A DNA stretch of 64,000 nt, taken from positions 10,081,001 through 10,145,000 of the forward strand of contig JAPTOF010000016.1 of NCBI GenBank assembly GCA_028554755.1. Reading direction: 5' to 3'. Made by a program: the position numbers and the translations under genes. Of this stretch, positions 11,701 through 21,900 are shown one piece after another. The stretch comes from Cordia subcordata (lineage: Eukaryota; Streptophyta; Magnoliopsida; Boraginales; Cordiaceae). The notes beneath the pieces are model-generated. The model was not told where the DNA came from and did not search any database. It saw only the letters and a list, made by a program, of their open reading frames with translations. Position 1 is the first letter of the stretch, and each line of letters opens with the position of its first letter.

Positions 11701-12778
11701 TTCAGCAGTGGTACAAGAGATTTGACAAATTTATGGTAGGTGTTGGATACACAAAGAGTGCCTATGACAATTGTGTGTATTTCAAGAAGCTTCTAGATGG
11801 TTCATTTGTGTACTTGTTGTTGTATGTTGATGATGTGCTTATTGCTGCTAAAAGCATGTCTGCCATCGATGAATTAAAAAAGCAACTGGGTGATGAGTTT
11901 GAGATAAAGGATCTTGGAGTAGCGAAGAAGATTCTTGGCATGGAGATTCACAGGGACAGAAACGTTGGGAAGCTGTTCTTGTCTTAGTAGAGTTATATTG
12001 AGAAGATGCTGGAGCTTTTCGGGATGCATAAAGCAAAGCCTGTGAATGTGCCACTTGTTGTTCACTTCAAGTTGTTTGCAAATTTGTCAAGTGAAACTGA
12101 GGAGGAAGTGGAGCATATGTCTCGTGTTCCATACTCAAGTGCTGTTGGTAGCTTGATGTATGCTACGGTGTGTACTCATCCTGACATTTCACATGCAGTT
12201 CGCCTAAGAAAGCACACTGGGAAGCGATGAAATGGATAATGAGATATTTTTGTGGCACTGCAAATGTAGGATTGCTATTTAGCAAGATGATTAGAGATTG
12301 CATGAGGTTGGTGGGCTATTATGATTCAGACTTTGCGGGTGACCTTGAAAAGAGAAAATCTTTGACGAGTTATGTGTTTACACTCTCTAAATGTGCTATC
12401 AGTTGGAAAGCAATATTACAATCTATTATAGCATTATCGACTACTGAGGTGAAGTACATGGCAATTGCAGAAGCTATGAAGAAGGCCATGTGGTTACAAA
12501 GCCTGGTTTGTGATCTTGGACTGCAGCAGGATACGAGTATAGTCTTTCATGATAGCTAGGGTACAATTCATCTAACGAAGAATCAGATGTATCATGAGAG
12601 GACTAAACACATTAATATCATATATCACTTTATCAGAGTTGTTATATCACAAGGGATCATATCGGTGCAGAAGATATCTACCCATGAGAAACCGGCAGAC
12701 ATGATGACTAAGGTGATTCTAGTTAGCAAGTTCAAGCATTGTTTAGATTTGGTTGCTATTTGCAGTGTAGAGCAATGA
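8790..12778 (+). pseudogene. Copia gag-pol polyprotein, disabled
   Basis: Frame pieces together give one copia polyprotein. Gag starts at 8790 (or the Met at 8817) and carries a CCHC zinc knuckle (CFKCGEKGHIKKEC, 9528-9569). The protease motif DTGA is at 9711-9722. The pre-integrase HKRLSHMS motif is near 10100. Integrase has D (near 10343), D in DNG (near 10471) and E (near 10600). Reverse transcriptase has YVDDVL (11823-11840). RNase H runs from about 12310 to 12640. In-frame stops are at 9141-9143, about 9177, 9210, 10561-10566, 11619-11621, 11694-11696, 11985-11990 and 12557-12559, and there is a frameshift near 9800 and others later. No intact product is possible. Confidence 0.93.
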
Positions 12779-12837
12779 GCCCTTAAGGGCAGTTAGCAGC
12801 AGGAATGATGGTATGTTGATTAGAGCGAATACGTGCC

Positions 12838-12849
12838 AAGGTGGAGATT
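12838..12849 (+). other. Polypurine tract of the copia element
   Basis: The purine-rich aaggtggagatt lies immediately upstream of the 3' LTR, in the position where plus-strand priming occurs in LTR retrotransposons. Confidence 0.75.
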
Positions 12850-13163
12850 TGTTAGTTGTGGCCTGTATTCTTGGGCAACAAGAATAGCATATTTCTTTAT
12901 TAACTTGTTACCTTTTCTGGCACATAATTAGTTAGTTGCATTTTCTACTTAATAGGTTTTAGGAAACTTGTGCACTATAAATATGTGGAATACTCATTGT
13001 ATTGTATGAGAGAAAAACCAGAGTATGAGCTTTGTAATTTTCGCTTATCAATAATAAATTATTCTCTGCTACCCATGGACGTCGGCTCTAAGGTCGAACC
13101 ACGTAATTCTCTTTTGTTCGTTTTCTTCTCGTAGTCTTTACGTTTGCATGTTTTTTCCCAACA
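12850..13163 (+). repeat. 3' LTR of the copia element
   Basis: 314 bases, TGTTAG...CCCAACA. It aligns end to end with the 5' LTR with one single-base indel and about 35 substitutions by hand count. It is followed by agtac (13164-13168), which matches agtat before the 5' LTR except at the last base. Confidence 0.94.
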
Positions 13164-13451
13164 AGTACAAATCCACTACATAAAATTATTTCATACTTTA
13201 AGGACTATGTTTCCCTTAACCTTTGTTGGAGATCCCCAAAATTATCTTTATAAGATTTTATTCCCTTTTCTTATTTTTTTTTTCCCTAGTTTTATGTTTT
13301 CACCAAACACTTGATTAACGTTTCTCTATATTTTTTGTCAACAATCAAAACTTTTCAAACACAACGATTAAAACATCGAAGATGGCTAGAAAAAGGTTCT
13401 AAAGGGTATAAGGTTCTAATGAAATTAAGGAATTTATGCTCGGATATTACA

Positions 13452-14150
13452 TTATCACCCCCTTTAAAAGAATTTCTTTCTCGAAACTTTACTTACTTAT
13501 GATAATCAATCTTAAAGTCAAAAGTCTAAGCTAATACTTCCATTTCATGAAATGATAACAAAATATGATAATCACTAGAATTAGGGCTGCACATTTGAGG
13601 TACAACTTTACTTTTGATCTATCACTATTTATGTAATATGTAGTGAAAAATCACACTTACAATCACTGTCATAAAATATTTTAGACAAGATAGTATAATT
13701 GTTTAAAGCTGAATATTAGGAGAATGTCATGTAATGCAATGATAAGCTTGAAGATTGGGATGGGAGATAGTAAGGATATGAGAAATATTAGAGGATGAAG
13801 AAGTACATGAAAAAGATCACTTGATTAAATGACACATTAAAAGGAAGAACAGCTAAGGAAAGGGCTATGCCAAAGCCGAGTCTTGATGAGAAGGAAACAA
13901 TTGTTCAAGAGCTATTTTGAATAAAAGGACATTACATTTACACCAAGAATGGTTGCGCTAATGACTCGAGTCCTAAGAAGAACTAATGTGGACATGTTTA
14001 CCGTGGAGATTGTAAAGCTGATAAAGGGGAAATAAAGGAAGATAGAACTTGACAAAATTTAAAAATAATACATACCATGGCATAATCGCGACAATCAAAA
14101 TGGAGGACAATATCACTACTAATAGATAAGATGTAAGATGAGTAATCTAT
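13452..14150 (-). mobile_element. Internal 3' remnant of gypsy-like element, copy B
   Basis: Collinear with 3603-4330. It begins with the minus-strand purine tract (rc of ttatcacccccttta). No coding frame survives. Confidence 0.4.
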
Positions 14151-14593
14151 ATCTATATATATGTAAAATTTGTACCCAATAGAGCTCAAAGAGATATGTC
14201 ACATCAACTTCTACTGAGAGAGTACAAGCTAATTTTATACTCTCGGAAGTGGTGATGTGCAAGGTTAAAAAGATCATTAATTTCAAAGGTGTATATTATG
14301 TTATAAGCCCCTAACGTTATTATTTTTCTCTAACTAAGCTCTTATTGTTTTAAAATATTCAAATTGATTCATAATATTTTACGACATAGTCAAATTAGTC
14401 CTGAATTAAACAATCAAGTTAGTTTTTATTAGTTAAGAAATTTTATATTATTTTTTTATATTTAATAAAGTTATTCGAATTAGTATAAATATGAGTAAAA
14501 TAATGAGGACTTTTAAACTTCTTAAATTAGTTGATAATATTTTAAGGACATAGTCAAACTAGCCAAAAAACATAGTCAAAATTTTTATTATTT

Positions 14594-14632
<39 letters not shown>

Positions 14633-14917
14633 CAACTTATTCGAATTAGTCCCATTATACAATATAATATTATATGACATAGATTTTAGAGATATAGTAT
14701 ACTAACAAATGACGAAATTATGTTATGAATACCATTATTTTTCTTAAATTAGTCCCTACTATTTTTAAAGATTCAAATAAAAATAATGGTAAAAAAATAA
14801 AAAAAGAAAAATAGATGATATTTAGTAATTTTTATATATAATTATACTATTATTGTAGTAGTAGTAGTAGTAGTAGTAATAATAACAATAATAATAATAA
14901 CAATAACAACAACAACT

Positions 14918-14950
<33 letters not shown>

Positions 14951-15428
14951 ATTATACTTCATCAAAATTTAAGAGACTTTAAGAGATGTCATACCATCTT
15001 TTAATTAAGTTTTTTGATTTATTTCTATTAGATAGTCTTTAATACTAATATATCTCTTTGATCACTACAAGTCCCCCCTCCCCCCGGGTTACTTTTAAAG
15101 AAACAGTCAATTTAACTCCTGCCATTAAATACTTAACCAAATATGACTAAAATGACTTTATTAATTTCATGAAATTAGAATATTTTTAATTGTAAATATT
15201 TTCTAAATAAAATGGTTAAGACATGTCATTGCATTATTCAAGTGAATATTAATAGTCATAATTGATTTTTGAACATAATGGTATCATATTCATAGGATAT
15301 TTCAAAAAATAAAAATATGACCAAAAAAGCACTAGAATTAATTTTTATAGATATTTAGAAATAATAAAAGCCACACAAAAATCTAAAAATAATAAAAAAA
15401 TCACATCTATAAATTGGCCAATCAATTA
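14151..15428. repeat. AT-rich gene-free stretch with microsatellites
   Basis: No gene is visible. It includes (AT)n at about 14598-14630, a (GTA)n run at about 14853-14876 passing into (AAT/AAC)n to about 14916, and (ATG)n at about 14917-14948. A short C/G run lies at about 15074-15087. Confidence 0.8.
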
Positions 15429-16620
15429 GTTTGACGTAAATAATGTGTTTTTACATGACCATTTATCAGAATCCATGTTTATAATTCAACCACCAGATTT
15501 TGTAGACCAAATAGGCCAACTTATGTTTGCGAATAGACCAAATCTCTATATGGGTTAAAACAAGCACCACACGCTTGGTACACAAAACTTATGAATTTCA
15601 TTCTCTCTCTTAGATTTGTCAATGCACGACCAATATTTTGAAAATAGGACCAGCCGATCGAACCGGTCCGACCAGGAACCAGTAAAACAGAAAGGCCAAG
15701 CAGCTCTTAAAAACTGAAAATTAAAAATTAAAAAATTTTTAAAAAAAAGGGGTTAGACCCAGTGAACAGGTTGACCCAGCTAAAACTGGTCGAACCTGGT
15801 TTTTTTGTAAATCTATTAGGTTACATGTTATTTTAGTTTGTTGGCCTTAATTTTGCTTATTGCCATAGCCCACAACCAGCCCAAAACAACCAAAAGGGGG
15901 GGAAAAATAAAGAAAACAAAATCCATAGCAATTTGCATCCAATCATGAGTTAGCAATTTGAATATTTGATTGTCAATGATGTTTAGTTTTCTTATTTTTT
16001 GAAACATTTTCATGTATTTATGTCTTGTTTAAAAATGTTTATACACATTATACATATAAACCATATTGTTCTTTAGCCTTTACTTCTTACTGGACGCAAA
16101 CAAGGTTAAGATATGAAAATGACGTTATGCGAAAGTCAATTCAATTTGACCAGTTGGCCCAACAACCAGTAAGATGTTCGGTTTGCCAGCTGATTTGATT
16201 TTTAAAACACCGTGTATGCACGACTCGATTCTTCATTGTTTAGTATTGCTAGTGACACACTAATTGCTTATGTTCTTGTGTATGTTGATGATCTGATTGT
16301 AACAGAAAATTCAAAAAGTCATGTTCAAAAGATCATTGATACATTCGGAGCAAGTTTTTCCATTAAAGATATAGGAACCTTATCATTCTTTGGGGGTTGA
16401 AGCAATAAAATGCCCAACTGGACTTTTTCTTAGTCAGAATAGATATGTCGGTGATTTATTAATGAAAGTTGGATGGACGGTGCAAAGACAATCTCGACAC
16501 CAATTAGTTGTACAACGAAGCTTACTTTTAAGTGGGAGTTTTCTGATACCCAATGGAACGAAATATCGAAGCTTAATTGGTGTTCTTCAATACTTGACAC
16601 TTACTTGACCTGACATATCT
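15429..16620 (+). pseudogene. Copia reverse-transcriptase fragment split by a MITE
   Basis: The left part (15429-15630) reads, with one frameshift near 15555, as the copia RT stretch around 'SLYGLKQAPHAWYTKL'. The right part (16216-16620) continues with YVDDLIVT (near 16275-16300) and, after another frameshift near 16395, the region ending in YRSLIGVLQYL. The two halves are consecutive parts of one RT domain. The wording differs from the 7568-13163 element, so it derives from another copia lineage. No LTRs were found, and it is a dead fragment. Confidence 0.88.
15631..16215. mobile_element. MITE (hAT-like) inside the copia RT fragment
   Basis: About 585 bases flanked by the direct repeat atgcacgac (15622-15630 and 16216-16224). 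The left end reads caatattttgaaaa and the right end tttttaaaacaccg, which are imperfect inverted repeats. GC-rich 'gaaccggtccgacc' and 'gaccagttggccc' arms lie inside. It carries no coding capacity. Terminal sequence and repeat length suggest a hAT or Mutator-type non-autonomous element. Confidence 0.75.
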
Positions 16621-17600
16621 TAGATGCTACTACGAGTGAAAGCTTTCAATGGAAATGGGCCATGACATGGTGAGAATGCCTTGGATGTTTTCATGGTTCA
16701 ATTTTTTTGGGGTCAAACATTTACTCATGTTGGACCAAGCATGTTTTAAGTTTTTGACAAGTGAGGGATTAGGAATACTTGACTCACTCAAAAACAACTA
16801 AGTTTGTCTAAGGGATAGACGAGTTAGGATAGTTGTTTTCACAAGAGGGATGTTATCCTATAAGTTAGCTGGAGAATTAACATGGTATTCCCTAGTCCAT
16901 CTTGGTGCCTTATACATGTCAGTACACAACCTATTCAAAAGAGCAACCTATGTGAACGTGAGGGAACATAGAGCATTATGCGTAATGTGTCCAAGTAAAA
17001 ACGTTAAAAAATGATGTCAACACTGAGTGGACATGTCTTGAAAAGAGATGCCTATTCACCAATATCAACACTATCTATAATTAAAAAGCAAATTAGATTG
17101 GAAAAGACACAACCTTTAATTTTGTAGGTCTTTCTCACTAAATGCATCAAATCATTCCCAAATAGTTCATTTCATATGGTGAGAGAATGATTTTCATCGT
17201 TGATAGTGTGTGAAGTTATTGGTAAAGCTCTAGTGGTCTACCATTAGGTGCATAACAAAAAGGAAAAAAAAGGAAAATTTGTCAACATCAAAGTAAATAA
17301 ATTAAATTCTAAAAATCAAAAGTATGCCTCCCATATTTTTCAATAAGATATGTGTTTATTTGATTGTTTATGATAATCAAATTTAAGTTTAGTAGAGAAC
17401 CTTTATTTTCAAAAAGTTGTTGTAAGGAAAAATATTTAAAAATAACATCTTTCTTTTCATTTGCTTTGATTGCAGACAAAGAACATTGACAATGATCTCA
17501 TAATCAAGTATCCCATGTTAACTTTTAGCTAAAAAGTTATCCAATATTCCTGTATTTATCAAGTATTGATGTTTCTCAATTTTTTTTTTGTTTTCAAATG
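16621..17600. repeat. DC1 upstream block, unit 1
   Basis: This segment recurs upstream of the other DC1 copies. 16640-16740 resembles 21925-22040, and 16940-17600 resembles 23040-23640 and 27300-27940 (shared text such as 'aaagagatgcctattcacca'). No gene is visible. A partial second copy of its end follows at about 17741-17945. Confidence 0.75.
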
Positions 17601-17710
17601 ATACTTCCTCCAAAACTACAGTAAGTATACACTATAGATAGCATTTGCCTTCTGAATACTCTTCATATTATATCAAGTCTTCCTATTTATAGGGAAGAAA
17701 AGAGCCCTTC
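17601..17710 (+). promoter_or_regulatory. Probable core promoter of DC1 unit 1
   Basis: The text 'aaaactacagtaagtatac' followed by 'cctatttatagggaag' is repeated before each DC1 copy (24885-25000 and 28745-28870). It contains a TATA-like TATTTATA. Here a repeat insertion separates it from the coding remains. Confidence 0.45.
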
Positions 17711-17949
17711 ATAGTATTTAAAATTGCACAATCAATTCTTCCTATATATGTGCTTATTTAATTGTTTATAGTAATAAAATTTAAGTTGGGTAGAGAATCT
17801 CTATTTTGAAAAAGCTTACATAAGGAAAAGTACTTAAAATTGCACAAGAACATCTTTCTTTTCCTTTTCTTGGATTGCACATATAGAACATTGACAATAA
17901 TCTCACAATCAAAGTATTCAATGTTAACTTTTAGCAAAAAAAAAAAATG

Positions 17950-18075
17950 TAAAATACACTAAATTCCCTTATAATCTACTATAAGTGCGCAATACACCCC
18001 TGTGGTGCCAAAAGTCCCACAGTAGACCTTTGTGGTAAGTAAAAGTTTCACACATACCCCTTACTGTTTACATCC
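17950..18075. mobile_element. Fragment of a repeat with ACATAAATGC-type arms
   Basis: The sequence 'taaaatacactaaattccct' followed by C-rich and 'gtgcgcaataca' text resembles one arm of the inverted-repeat element at 19861-20390. It sits where the first part of DC1 unit 1 should be, and its insertion or an associated deletion probably removed that part. Confidence 0.4.
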
Positions 18076-18201
18076 CTGGTGTTAAAATTTATATTAAAAA
18101 AGACGTTGATAACCTTACTCTACTTGTTCAATTTTCCATCATCGTCATCATCATCATCATCATTACTATTAGTTCTACTACTACTACTACTTATGATGAG
18201 T

Positions 18202-19226
18202 CTTCTAATAAGCATAAGGTGGCGGTCCACACTCAACATCCATGGATTCAATGTGATAGGTTAAGGGATGCTGCAATTTGTTGTAAAGCATGTTCTAAGA
18301 CATGCAAGAAGAGCTCATCAGTCTATGTCTGCCTTGAGTGCCGTATCACTTTGAATGAATCTTGCCTAACATTGCCCTTGAACCTTCAACATCCTCTTCA
18401 CTGGCAACACCCACTCAGTCTAGTACAGCGTTTGAAATTCCATTTGAATGCAATGCTTGTGATGAACTTCAATGGAAGTTTAGGTATGCTTGTCTGGATT
18501 GTGGTTTGGCAATTTGTACACCATGTGCTTTTTGTCCAGTTCTTCCTCCAATTATAAACTCTGAGCTACATCCACACCCTCTTGATTTGCTTGTCAAGCG
18601 GTCAGCTGAAAAAAACTACCGCTTGTTATGCTGCTTGCAATGTGGGTTTTACCTCCACCTACATTGCTTCCCAATTTACCAGTTCTCCTATTCAAGACTT
18701 TTCAGATGAAGATGAGGACGAAAAAGCAGAGTTCTATTTGTCATGCTTGCGAACAAAGGAGGAGGTTGATTGACCCCACCTACCATTGTGCAGATTGTCA
18801 CTTTGTTGCTCATTTTACTTGTTTAATTCCTGAGGCAATGTATGTGACAGCCCCAGTAATCCAATTCCTCCTCTTGATAAATTTGTATTATATATCTAGT
18901 TTAGAATTCCTATTAATTAATTAATTAAGCTCTTATTTTGCATTTTAGATTCTATCACATCTTCGGATATCATCGAACCCAGTGATGCTGCGAATCAAGC
19001 TACAAATGCTGTGGATACTAAAGATCCTATTGCTTATGGACAAATTATGATTGCTGAACTCGAATTAGAAAGAGAAAGGCTTATCAAAGAGCTACAACAA
19101 CATCAAAAGAGATTAAAATCATTAAAAGACCAGCTTACAAAAAATGCAGAGAGATTTCAACGTATTGCACATGTAACTGGTCTCGGATACAACTACGAGC
19201 TTTTGTATAAGGGAATGAGATTTTAA
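18202..19226 (+). pseudogene. DC1-domain (C1-like zinc) gene, unit 1, decayed
   Basis: DC1 domains bind two zinc ions through Cys and His and are plant-specific. The first domain (18219-18360) shows 'CCKACSKTC' and 'YVCLECRITLNESC'. The second (about 18370-18530) shows HPLHW, 'CNACDELQWKFRYACLDCG'. A third Cys/His-rich part (about 18735-18830) shows 'CHACEQRRRLIDPTYHCAD'. At least three frameshifts (near 18410, 18600 and 18730) break these apart. A last exon after tttgcattttag (about 18948) encodes an open coiled coil rich in Glu, Lys and Leu (19011-19226) ending YNYELLYKGMRF. I could not find a splice donor that keeps frame with it. Confidence 0.85.
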
Positions 19227-19560
19227 ATTGTTCTAGACATTATTATAAACATGTTTATTCCAGAAACTACCGCAATGTATTTTAAGTGTTTAATCTATTT
19301 TTACCAGATCTAGCATTGTGGATTAATACTCCTATCCAAATAATATTTGATACAGCACAATAGGAATAGCATATGATATTCCACGGTACGAACTCTTGAC
19401 CTACGTCAATCATCAAGCACAATGTCTTATCCAACAAATTAAAAGCGTAATGGTAATGCTTATGAGTGAGATCACCGGAATCATCTAGTAGTCAAGAGCC
19501 TATTAAGAATCTAAGTGTGGAACTGGGACTTTATCAAAGTTTTCATCAAATTATTTTTTA
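19227..19560 (+). repeat. DC1 3' flank, unit 1
   Basis: This is the same 3' flank that follows DC1 in the other units (5280-5420, 25925-26120, 29697-29884 plus 32356-32530). Shared text includes 'atctatttttaccaga', 'cccaaataat' and 'catcatcaa'-type runs. No gene is visible, and the RPS11 fragment seen in other units is absent here. Confidence 0.7.
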
Positions 19561-19860
19561 ATTTTTACCTTCTCAATTTATATATTTCATTCAATCATTG
19601 AAGATTTCTCATAAAAACAGTATTGGTATTGAAAACTAATCACAAATTAAATTTTAAAAGAAGTATTTGTCTTCACTTAAAATGTAAAAATTATCTGTAA
19701 TATTAAAAAAAAAGAATATCAAAAGCACATGTTTCTTTCCATGCATTGCATAGATATACTCTAGTTACAACAAAACTTGTCCCTTGTTTATCTTCATGAG
19801 GTGCTTCAATCGCACATGAGATTAGAAGAGTCTAGTTATTGAATATTATATTTCTTGGAG

Positions 19861-20390
19861 TAAATGACATATTACTCCCTTATAGTATGACATAAATGCA
19901 CAATACCCCCATAAAGTCTCAAAACTATCTGATTATCCTCTCAAATTTTTTAAACGTGTGCTCACTACCCCCTCGCCGTTTGGTTAGTTTTGATGGGAAT
20001 TGAATTATACTCACATATGTGGCGTTTTCATTGTACAATATATAGAAAAACTAAATATTTTGGTCCATTTAAACCCTTACACTTTTTATAAAAATGTTTA
20101 ACTCATTCACTCCCTGAAAACTCAAGGGGGTAATTTTGAGACTTCAAGGGAGTATTGTGCACTTATGTCAAACTACAGGGGGTATAATATGTCATTTATA
20201 CTATATATTATGCAATGAAAAACACGACACACTCGCATAGACTCCAACTCCCATCAAAACTAACTAAAAACAGACAACAGGGGGGTAATTCGCACAAGTT
20301 TAAGAAGTTTGAAAGGGTAATCAGATAATTTTGAGACTTCAAGGGGTATTGCATATTTATGTCAGAATACAGGGGATAATATGCCGTTTA
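19861..20390. mobile_element. Inverted-repeat element, about 530 bp
   Basis: The left arm (taaatgacatattactccc...) and the reverse complement of the right arm (taaacggcatattatcccc...) match for roughly 85 bases with mismatches. A further inverted arm lies at about 20118-20200. It carries no ORF. The ends suggest a MITE or Mutator-like derivative. No clear target duplication was found. Confidence 0.65.
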
Positions 20391-20679
20391 CTTCTACTTG
20401 CACAAAACAAAGAAAGAGAACTGCCATGTGTTGGTTGATTATTTGATTTTTATCACTATCTTCCAGGTTCATCACCTTTGAGGTTGAAACTCTTTCCTTG
20501 ACTGAGGGGATTATAATAAATGCAATCAACCATCCAATCACATGGGGACTGTGGTATGGGCCAAACTCTGAACCCAAGTAATCCTTAATGGTATAACAGC
20601 CAAAAGATAGAAAATACAAAAACAAAATTTTGGTAATGGACCTGGATAAGCATAATTGTAATTGAACTCCAGACTAATA

Positions 20680-21000
20680 GTGTGTTTGAAATTATCTTAT
20701 TTTAAGATACTTATCCTATTAAAATTTAGAGATATCTTATAATATTTAAAATATCTTATTACACGCACTATGCATTCTATAGTTGTAAAAAATAAATAAA
20801 ATATCTTATTGCATTGCACAATGCATTCTATATTTGTAAAAATAAGATAGGATAGATTGCTTATTTCTTATAAGATAAAAAAGTATGATTTGTTTAAAAA
20901 TTTTTGAAGGATCCATGATAAGATGTCTTAAATTTTATAAGATTTTCCTCCATTTTAATAAAATAAGTATCCTAAAATAAGACTATAATAAACAGAGCAT
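20680..21000. mobile_element. MITE family 'GTGTGTTTGG', copy 1
   Basis: 321 bases whose left end (gtgtgtttgaaattatctta) and right end (rc atgctctgtttattatagtc) are imperfect inverted repeats over about 40 bases. Related copies are at 26131-26590 and 54602-54869. No coding capacity. Confidence 0.7.
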
Positions 21001-21900
21001 AAATTCCTTCTATAACATAAATGACCGATCCTCATTAAATATGCTTAGTGTTTAAGCCTAATAGTCATATATAGCCATCAACTTACAAACAATAAGTTAG
21101 CTATAGGGTCGAATATAATCATTATCTACAGACATATCGGTCCCTCTCAATATTTATGGGTAATTGATATGTTCTTTGGTTTTGTGAGGTAGGGGACGAT
21201 TGGGAGGTAAGCACAAGGGTCTTTATACCACAATTAATAATTTGCTTAATTTTCAATTAAGTCCATGTAACAATTTCTGTTATGGGTTTTTACATATAAC
21301 ATTTAGCTAAAATAATTGTGCAACTTCAATTCTTATAACCAATCCGTGGCTAATTATATAGCAATACAATAGCAATAGGAAATAACTTATTCCAGGAAAT
21401 AACCATAAAAATCTAATGATTTTCCTAAAGTATATTTTGAAGGCAAATGGAGGCAACTTTTGACATATATTCATCCATTCTTGTCCTGAACTTGTTGTGT
21501 CTAGATATTTAGCTAAGCAAGAGAGATGGAAAGCTAGGGTTTGCACCTAGAAACGATTAAGCTCTTCAGAGCATGTTGGAGTGTAGTGGAATAGAGTGGA
21601 GTTGTATTGCATTGAGTTAGAGAAGCCAAAGGAAAGAGAGACAATAAAAATAATAATATAATGAATTTGTATGTCATAATTGTTAGATCTCAATTATAAG
21701 TTACTATGCTATGAGAATATTTTAAGTTTTCAATATTACTTTTTCTTTTACGATAATTGGAGTTGTATTTTTTTTTAGGGAGAGGATCTCTTTTTGTATG
21801 GTTGAAAAAACTTACTGACCTTTCATAATATTTTTTTTAATTATTTAAATTGATAAATTTAAAATGACAATATAAATGAGTAGTCCTCCAAGTGTTTATT
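21001..21900. other. Gene-free stretch in unit 1/2
   Basis: AT-rich DNA between the MITE and the unit 2 upstream block. The reading frames here are short and resemble no family I know. Nothing else was seen. Confidence 0.6.

Larger units (their letters stand above)
7568..13163 (+). mobile_element. Ty1/copia retrotransposon, Tnt1/Tork-like, near full length
   Basis: The element is 5596 bases long with two LTRs, a decayed primer-binding site, a long leader, one gag-pol region in copia order (Gag, protease, integrase, reverse transcriptase, RNase H), a purine tract and a 5-bp target duplication (agtat at 7563-7567, agtac at 13164-13168). The integrase-before-RT order and the YVDD reverse-transcriptase motif are diagnostic of Ty1/copia. 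The wording of the Gag and RNase H motifs resembles tobacco Tnt1. Several stops and frameshifts make it non-autonomous. By my hand alignment the LTRs differ at about 35 of about 314 positions, mostly transitions, so the insertion is old. Confidence 0.95.
6559..13451 (-). mobile_element. Ty3/gypsy-like LTR, copy B, split by copia insertion
   Basis: The LTR-like sequence runs 6559-7567 and resumes at 13169-13451, about 1.29 kb without the nested copia. Copy A (694-3602) supplies the uninterrupted sequence across the insertion point near 3321. The ends TGTCACG...TATTACA and the adjoining minus-strand purine tract match copy A. Family assignment is tentative, as for copy A. Confidence 0.5.
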
